Shown piece by piece: positions 58,104 to 64,000 of a DNA stretch of 64,000 nt. The position numbers were made by a program, and so were the translations under genes. A model generated the notes under the pieces. That model saw only the letters and a program-made list of their open reading frames with translations. It did not search any database and was not told where the DNA came from. How positions within the stretch are numbered: position 1 is the first letter of the stretch; each line of letters opens with the position of its first letter. This DNA comes from Sphaerisporangium corydalis. Its GTDB lineage: Bacteria; Actinomycetota; Actinomycetes; Streptosporangiales; Streptosporangiaceae. The stretch is from the NCBI RefSeq assembly GCF_025506355.1, contig NZ_JANZYP010000016.1, positions 62,001 to 126,000 of the forward strand, read 5' to 3'.

Positions 58104-58871
58104 ATGATCGAACTCAAGTCCGGCGGCGAGATCGCGGTGATGCGCGAGGCGGGCCGGGTCGTCGCGGCGGTCCACGCGGGGGTCCGGTCCCACGCCGCCG
58201 CCGGCGTGTCCCTGGCCGAGCTCGACGAGCTGGCCCGCCAGATCATGCACGAGGCCGGCGCCGGCTCGTCCTTCCTCGGCTACCACCCCGGCTTCGGCGC
58301 CACCCCCTACCCCGGGGTGATCTGCACCTCGGTGAACGAGGTGATGCTGCACGGGCTGCCCACCGGCTACCGGCTCCGCGACGGCGACCTGCTGAGCGTC
58401 GACTGCGGCGCGCACATCGACGGCTGGCACGCCGACGGCGCCGTCACCTTCAGCGTCGGCCGGGCACGAGGCGGCGACCCCGAACTGGTCCGCACGGCCG
58501 AGCGCATGCTGGCCGCCGGTATCGCGGAGGCCGTGCCGGGGAACCGGCTGGGCGGCATCGGCCAGGCCATGTCCCGCATCGGCCGCGCCGCCGGGTACGG
58601 CATCCAGACCGACTTCGCCGGCCACGGCATCGGGCGCGCCATGCACGAGGACCCGTTCGTCCCCAACGAGGGCCGCGCGGACCGAGGGCTCCGGCTCCGC
58701 ACTGGCATGGTCATCGCCATCGAGCCGAGCATCATGGCCGGGGGCCGCGACCACTACGCGATGGCCGACGACGGCTGGTCGGTGTGCAGCGGGGACGGCA
58801 GCCGCACCGTCCACGTCGAGCATTCGGTGGCGATCACCGACGAAGGCCCGGTCATCCTGACCCTCCCCTGA
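58104..58871 (+). CDS. map: Type I methionine aminopeptidase
   Basis: A 255-residue MetAP-I. The five metal ligands are visible: Asp in LLSVDCGAHIDG (about 97), Asp in WHADGAVTF (about 108), His in GHGIGRAMHEDPF (about 175), Glu in VIAIEPSI (about 208) and Glu in VEHSVAITDEG (about 241). Catalytic His (GYHPGFGATPYPGVICTS, about 80) is also present. It removes the initiator methionine from nascent proteins. It stands alone rather than in the ribosomal spc operon with adk and infA, so it is probably an extra copy, as is common in actinomycetes. It has no N-terminal zinc-finger extension. Confidence 0.9.
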   Translation: MIELKSGGEIAVMREAGRVVAAVHAGVRSHAAAGVSLAELDELARQIMHEAGAGSSFLGYHPGFGATPYPGVICTSVNEVMLHGLPTGYRLRDGDLLSVDCGAHIDGWHADGAVTFSVGRARGGDPELVRTAERMLAAGIAEAVPGNRLGGIGQAMSRIGRAAGYGIQTDFAGHGIGRAMHEDPFVPNEGRADRGLRLRTGMVIAIEPSIMAGGRDHYAMADDGWSVCSGDGSRTVHVEHSVAITDEGPVILTLP

Positions 58872-59004
58872 CCCCATCGAGATCCACACCGGCCGACCTC
58901 GGTGCACAACTCACGGTTGTGGACCTTCGGCGAGCCGGTTGTTTGACCGGCCCGCCGGCCGCGCGCTTTGATCTCCCGAATCAACGGCTGGTTGTTCTTC
59001 GGAG

Positions 59005-60282
59005 ATGGCGGGGTGCGCGTTGGGCAGGTCGCTGGGGCGGCGGTTCAGGTGGTTCTGGGCCGCGTACGCGGTCAGCGCGTTCGGCACGTGGCTCGCGTTC
59101 GACGCGTTCGCCCTGATCGCGATCATCGCGCTGGACGTGGGGCCCGCCCAGGTGTCGGTGCTGGCGGCCGCGGGGCTCGCGGCCGGGGCGGTGGTCGCGG
59201 TGCCGCTCGGGCCGTGGGTGGAGTTCCGGCGCAAACGGCCGGTAATGATCGCGATGGACCTGGTCAGGTTCGCGGCGCTGGTGAGCGTCCCTGCCGCCTA
59301 CGTGTTCGGCCGGCTGAGCTTCGCCCAGCTCCTGGCCGTGGCGGTCGTCGTCGGCGCGGCCGACATCGCTTTCACCGCCGCGAGCGGAGCGGCACTGAAG
59401 GCGCTCGTCCCGTCCGAGGACCTGCTCGTCGCGAACGGGCGGTTCGAGGCCACGGCCTGGACCGCCACCGCGCTCGGACCGCCGCTCGGCACCGCCGCGA
59501 TCGGGCTGGTCGGCCCGGTGACGAGCGTGGCGGCCAACGCGGTCAGCTTCCTGCTGTCGGCCGCGGGGATCGGTGCCATCGGCGGCCGGGAGCCGTACCC
59601 CGACCGGACCGGCGCACGGCCGAGGCTCCGGGCCCGCGACCTGTCGGAGGGGTGGCGGTACATCCTCGCCGACCCGGCACTGCGCCCGCTGTTCTTCAAC
59701 ACCGTCCTGGTCAGCGGCCTGATCATGGCGACCTCCCCGCTGCTCGCCGTCCTCATGCTCGGCGACCTCGGGTTCGCGCCCTGGCAGTACGGCCTCGCCT
59801 TCGGCCTGCCCTGCGTCGGCGGCCTCGCCGGCTCGCGGCTGGCCCGCCCGCTCCTGGCCCGGTTCGGGCGGCACAAGGTCATGCTCACCGCCGGGACGCT
59901 GCGTGCGTGCTGGTCTTTCGGACTGGCCTTCGTCCACCCCGGCCCCACCGGGCTCGTCCTCGTCATCGCCGTCGAACTCGGGCTGATCACCTGCATGGGC
60001 GTGTTCAACCCGATCTTCGCCACCTACCGGCTCCAGCAACTCCCGCCGGACCGGGTCGCCCGCACGCTGACCGCCTGGTCGATCACCAGCAAGGCCACCA
60101 TCGCGGCCATGACCGGCGCGTGGGGCCTGCTGGCCGGCCTCACCGGCCCCCGCACCGCGATCGCGATCGCCGGTCTCCTGCTCCTGGCGACCTCGCTCCT
60201 TCTCCCTCGCCACGACCGCACGCCCGAACCCGGCCAGGCGCGGCCGGTCGCCGCCGGCCAGAAGATCGATTCCGTCCCGTAA
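59005..60282 (+). CDS. MFS transporter (macrolide-efflux-like)
   Basis: A 425-residue protein with about 12 membrane segments: FWAAYAVSAFGTWLAFDAFALIAII (TM1), VSVLAAAGLAAGAVVAVPLG, PWVEFRRKRPVMIAMDLVRF (loop motif A-like), GAADIAFTAASGAALKALVP, LVANGRFEATAWTATALGPP and RLARPLLARFGRHKVM. This is the MFS_3/MefA-like group that exports macrolides and other drugs. The ATG starts directly before the first helix; the upstream gap holds no clear operator. The PadR gene 29 bp downstream on the same strand may regulate it or the ABC transporter that follows. Confidence 0.8.
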   Translation: MAGCALGRSLGRRFRWFWAAYAVSAFGTWLAFDAFALIAIIALDVGPAQVSVLAAAGLAAGAVVAVPLGPWVEFRRKRPVMIAMDLVRFAALVSVPAAYVFGRLSFAQLLAVAVVVGAADIAFTAASGAALKALVPSEDLLVANGRFEATAWTATALGPPLGTAAIGLVGPVTSVAANAVSFLLSAAGIGAIGGREPYPDRTGARPRLRARDLSEGWRYILADPALRPLFFNTVLVSGLIMATSPLLAVLMLGDLGFAPWQYGLAFGLPCVGGLAGSRLARPLLARFGRHKVMLTAGTLRACWSFGLAFVHPGPTGLVLVIAVELGLITCMGVFNPIFATYRLQQLPPDRVARTLTAWSITSKATIAAMTGAWGLLAGLTGPRTAIAIAGLLLLATSLLLPRHDRTPEPGQARPVAAGQKIDSVP

Positions 60283-60299
60283 TAGTAAGTCCAGCGATA

Positions 60300-60305
60300 T
60301 ATACT
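60300..60305 (+). promoter_or_regulatory. Consensus -10 of a leaderless PadR/ABC operon
   Basis: TATACT is a perfect -10 match and ends 6 bp before the ATG at 60312, predicting transcription from the start codon itself. It lies in an AT-rich GCGATATATACTGTTGATAT patch just after the upstream MFS stop. No good -35 is visible at 17-18 bp. Confidence 0.6.
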
Positions 60306-60311
60306 GTTGAT

Positions 60312-60647
60312 ATGACCAAACGGGCCATGCAGGAGGCCACCTTCCTGATCCTCACCGCTCTGGCCGGAGGCAGCCGGCACGGGTACGGCATCATCACCGA
60401 CGTCGCGCAGATCTCCGGCGACCGGGTGCGGCTGCGTGCCGGGACGCTGTACTCGGCGCTGGACCGTCTGCGCCTGGACGGCCTGGTCGACGTCATCCGC
60501 GAGGAGATCGTCGACAACCGCCTGCGCCGCTACTACCGGCTCACCCCGGAGGGCTCCAGGGAACTGGCCGCCGAGGCGGACCGGATCCGGTCCCACGCGA
60601 CGACCGCGCTGACCCGGCTGAACGCGGCCACCGGGACGACGCCATGA
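60312..60647 (+). CDS. PadR family transcriptional regulator
   Basis: A 111-residue PadR protein with the helix-turn-helix FLILTALAGGSRHGYGIITDVAQISGDRVRL, wing AGTLYSALDRLRLDGLVDVI and a short C-terminal helix (GSRELAAEADRIRSHATTAL). It is first in a four-gene chain whose members overlap by ATGA or TGATG: PadR, membrane protein, ABC ATPase, ABC permease. PadR genes ahead of such cassettes normally repress them until a toxic substrate appears. An AT-rich promoter lies directly at its start. Confidence 0.9.
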   Translation: MTKRAMQEATFLILTALAGGSRHGYGIITDVAQISGDRVRLRAGTLYSALDRLRLDGLVDVIREEIVDNRLRRYYRLTPEGSRELAAEADRIRSHATTALTRLNAATGTTP

Positions 60648-61344
60648 GCAACGCCACGAACAACGTCATGAACAACGTCACGAACGAGGCCGCGGACCTG
60701 GAAAGCCGCTACCGCAGCTGGCTGCGGTGGTACCCCAGGTCGTACCGGCGTGCCCACGAGAGCGAGATCCTCGAGGTGCTGCTCGCCGGAGCCCGCGAGG
60801 GCCGGCGCCGGCCCGAGCCGATGGAGTGCCTGGACCTCGTGCGCGGTGGGCTGCACGCCCGGATGCGGCCGACGGTGCCCAGCCGGGACCGATCGGCGTG
60901 GGCCGCGATCAAACTGATGTACCTCAGCGCCGCGGCCGAGCTCGCCACCGCGGTCGTCGTCCTCGCCACGACCGGCGACGTCAGGTCCGCCATCGTCATG
61001 GGGGATCCCGGATACACCGCAGCGCGGTGGCGGGCCGAGCTCACCGGCTCCTTCGCACCACTGGTGACGGGTGCCGTCCTCGCGGCGTGCCTGTGCCTGT
61101 GCCTGGCCTGGGTGATCGGCCGGGGGCACCGCTGGGCGCGGGCGGCGTTCGCGCTCGTCGCCGGCGTCAACCTCGCGAGCCTGCTGCACGGGCTGGCCGG
61201 AGGTTCGGCGGTGTACGCCCAGGCGGACCTGTTCGCCGGGATCACCCTGTGCCTCGTCCAGCTCGCGGCCGTCGCCCACCTGCTGCACCCGTACCTGCCC
61301 AAGGTGGCCGCCCTGTGGGGCGCCGGCCCGATCGGCCCCGCGTG

Positions 61345-61345
<1 letters not shown>
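60644..61345 (+). CDS. Membrane protein with ABC-cassette 'permease prefix'-like N-terminus
   Basis: A 233-residue protein. The N-terminal LESRYRSWLRWYPRSYRRAHESEILEVLLAGAREGRRRPEP (about 19-59) and LDLVRGGLHARM resemble the cytoplasmic prefix regions found with actinomycete PadR-ABC cassettes. About four membrane helices follow: AAIKLMYLSAAAELATAVVVL, FAPLVTGAVLAACLCLCLAWV, AAFALVAGVNLASLLHGL and ITLCLVQLAAVAHLL. A short NxxNNVxN repeat opens the protein. It starts inside the PadR stop (ATGA) and ends inside the ATPase start (TGATG), so it belongs to the transporter unit as an accessory membrane protein; its exact role is unknown. Confidence 0.65.
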
Positions 61346-62366
<1,021 letters not shown>

Positions 62367-62370
<4 letters not shown>

Positions 62371-63086
62371 CCATCAGCAGGCGGCGGGTGTGGGCCATCG
62401 CCCGCAAGGAGCTCCAGGAGTACCGGCGCGACATCACCGTCGTGGCGGCCATGGCGATCCTCCCGGTCGTCTTCCTCGTCCAGCCTCTCGTCCAGGTGTT
62501 CACCATCCCGGTCTCGGCCGCGGCGGCGCTGCGGCACGAGCACGCCCTGCTCTACCTGCTGGGCGTCCCGGTGCTGGTCCCCGCCGCCCTGGCGGCCTAC
62601 TCGGTGGTCGGTGAGCGGCTGCAGGCCACCCTCGAACCCGTGCTCGCCACCCCGATCAGCCGCGCGGAACTCCTGCTCGGCAAGGCCCTGGCCGCGTTCG
62701 TCCCGTCGATCTGCGTGGCCTACGGGGTGTTCGCCCTGTTCGTGGCCGTCGTCGAGGTCCTCGCCCGGCCGGAGATCGCCTCCGCGTTCATCCAGGGACC
62801 GGAACTGCTCGCCCAGCTGCTGTTCACCCCGCTGCTGGTGGTGTGGTCCATCTGGGTCGGCATCGCCGTCTCGACCCGGGTGCGGGACCCGCGCACCGCC
62901 GGGCAGCTCGCCCTGCTCGTCAGCCTCCCCACGGTCGCGGTCACCACCCTCGTCGCCTTCAACATCATCCCCGCCACGCTCCCCATGGCGCTCGTCCTCG
63001 GCGCCGCCCTGCTCCTCCTGGACCTCCTCGGATGGCGGGCGACCTCGGCCTTCATCGACCGCGAGCGGCTCATCACCGCCACCTGA
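62367..63086 (+). CDS. ABC transporter permease (ABC-2 type)
   Basis: A 239-residue protein with an N-terminal cytoplasmic helix (VWAIARKELQEYRRD) and about six membrane segments: ITVVAAMAILPVVFLVQPLVQVF, LYLLGVPVLVPAALAAYSVV, AFVPSICVAYGVFALFVAVVE, LLFTPLLVVWSIWVGIAV, LALLVSLPTVAVTTLVAFNII and MALVLGAALLLLDLLGW. EPVLATPISRAELLLGKALA is the typical ABC-2 coupling helix. It pairs with the ATPase directly upstream (ATGA overlap) to form the exporter. It is the last gene of the PadR-led operon and converges on the partial gene at 63164. Confidence 0.85.
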
Positions 63087-63163
63087 GCGCCGAAACCGCC
63101 ACGGTCTCCTTCGAGCGTTTCATCAGCGAGTACCAGGGCGGACACGGCCTCACGGCCTCCGTC

Positions 63164-64000
63164 TCAGTGGACCGACGGCACCCGGCCGGCCAACCGGCCG
63201 GCGAGGTCGACTCCCACGACCGCCCCGGCCGCGTCGCGGGTGAAGAAGCCGCGCTGCCCCTCCAGCCCCCCGGCGGTGACGATGTACTCGTCGGTGCCGC
63301 CGGGCAGCAGGCCGACCGCGGCCGGCGGGAGGTCCGGCGGCAGTTCGGTGTCCATCGCCGCGCGGACCTCCGGCTTGATCCCGCATTCGATCGTCAGCCC
63401 GGCCCCGTCCGTGGCGATGGTGAGCGTCATCATCTCGTTCTCGTACCTCCCGACCAGCTCCCGGGCCCGCGCCGGGTCATAGGGGACCGGCTCCGGGTCC
63501 CGGTCGACCACCCCGAGGTAGTGCGCGAGCGCCCATCGCACGGCGGCCCGGTTGAAGGCGAGACCCTCGTCCGGGCCGGCGTTGGACACCGCGACGACGG
63601 CGAAACCGCGTTCCGGCACCGTGAGGAGCTCGGCGAACTGGCCGTTGGCCGATCCGCCGTGCCCGGCCGTGCGCACGCCGTCCACCTCGCGCAGGAACCA
63701 GCCGATGCCGAGGGCGTCGCCGAGCGAACTGGCGCGCAGCTCGGCCGTCGGCTCCTTCATCCGCCGCACCAGCTCGGCGGGCAGGACGCGGGCGCCGTCC
63801 TCCGCGCGGCCGTCGCCGAGATGGAACCGGGCCCACCGCAGCTGGTCGGCCACCGAGGACGCGAGGCCCCCGCCGGGGTTGTCGCCGCGCCAGTGCTTCC
63901 ACGGCCGCGACACCGACAGCGTGCCGTCCTGCTCGCGGTCGTGCCCCACGGCGAACCGCCGGGTCATCACGTCCCCCTGCGCGAAGAAGCTGTTCGCCAA
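63164..64000 (-). CDS. Serine hydrolase, beta-lactamase (class C-like) family, 5' end outside window
   Basis: The last 278 residues of a class C beta-lactamase-like protein. Visible: the core region NPGGGLASSVADQLRWARFH, LGIGWFLREVDGV, the third active-site motif as GHGGSANGQFAELLTV, and VVAVSNAGPDEGLAFNRAAVRWALAHYLG. A C-terminal lipocalin-like/DUF3471-type beta domain (ELVGRYENEMMTLTIATDGA; GGTDEYIVTAGGLEGQRGFF) follows. The SxxK and YxN motifs should lie upstream of the window edge. The family includes esterases and D-aminopeptidases. It differs from the similar protein at 54532, which lacks the C-terminal beta domain. Confidence 0.85.
   Translation of the reverse strand: MANSFFAQGDVMTRRFAVGHDREQDGTLSVSRPWKHWRGDNPGGGLASSVADQLRWARFHLGDGRAEDGARVLPAELVRRMKEPTAELRASSLGDALGIGWFLREVDGVRTAGHGGSANGQFAELLTVPERGFAVVAVSNAGPDEGLAFNRAAVRWALAHYLGVVDRDPEPVPYDPARARELVGRYENEMMTLTIATDGAGLTIECGIKPEVRAAMDTELPPDLPPAAVGLLPGGTDEYIVTAGGLEGQRGFFTRDAAGAVVGVDLAGRLAGRVPSVH

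Overview
The window is 64 kb of GC-rich actinomycete DNA. The evidence is strong GC bias at third codon positions, many GTG starts, 4-bp ATGA/GTGA start-stop overlaps, very short or absent 5' leaders, and gene families typical of the group (F420-dependent luciferase-like oxidoreductases, BTAD/AAA regulators, TipAS-type MerR, MocR, PadR with DUF1048, VanZ). A member of the Streptosporangiales is my guess, but no marker gene here settles it. I found no rRNA, tRNA or CRISPR array.

Layout. 1-15.3 kb is ordinary accessory chromosome. It holds a carotenoid-oxygenase-like gene that has lost iron ligands, divergent from a TetR with two perfect operators, then an orphan sensor kinase, a sugar isomerase, a flavoprotein reductase, a HAD/AlkA pair, a sulfotransferase and VanZ. 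A TetR/NTF2-like/F420 module, an MFS/ArsR pair, and LysR, VOC and WYL genes follow. 15.6-25.1 kb is a graveyard of mobile DNA: broken serine and tyrosine recombinases, at least two dead pieces of Tn3-family transposase, one intact-looking resolvase with a res-like site, several 38-bp Tn3-type ends and a roughly 305-bp transposon-end-bounded miniature element. Embedded in it is an apparently live island made of a TipAS-type MerR regulator, an amidohydrolase-HEAT fusion, and two translationally coupled genes (a Cys/His-rich small protein and a tyrosine recombinase).

25.8-30.6 kb is an intact cluster: MocR regulator, AhpD-like protein, drug-efflux MFS and FAD-linked oxidase. 30.7-34.8 kb is again transposon debris, and it flanks a pair of tandem NmrA-type oxidoreductases. 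34.8-64 kb is dense chromosome built of regulator-plus-target modules. These include PadR with two DUF1048 genes, hemerythrin/DUF4267 beside a BTAD-AAA regulator, PadR with an FAD monooxygenase, two alpha/beta hydrolases, Lrp, F420 oxidoreductase with deaminase, and TetR with an efflux MFS. A second BTAD-AAA regulator with an internal 24-bp repeat, two serine hydrolases, a type I methionine aminopeptidase and a PadR/ABC-transporter operon complete it.

Themes. Most modules are small efflux or redox units with their own local regulator and a visible operator in a short divergent promoter. Several promoters lie 6-7 bp from the start codon, which predicts leaderless mRNAs. The most distinctive features are the repeated palindromic pairs of Tn3-type ends, the amidohydrolase-HEAT/small-protein/recombinase operon under a MerR-type 19-bp-spacer promoter, and the ligand-depleted carotenoid-oxygenase homologue. 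All function calls are from reading the sequence; no database search was possible.
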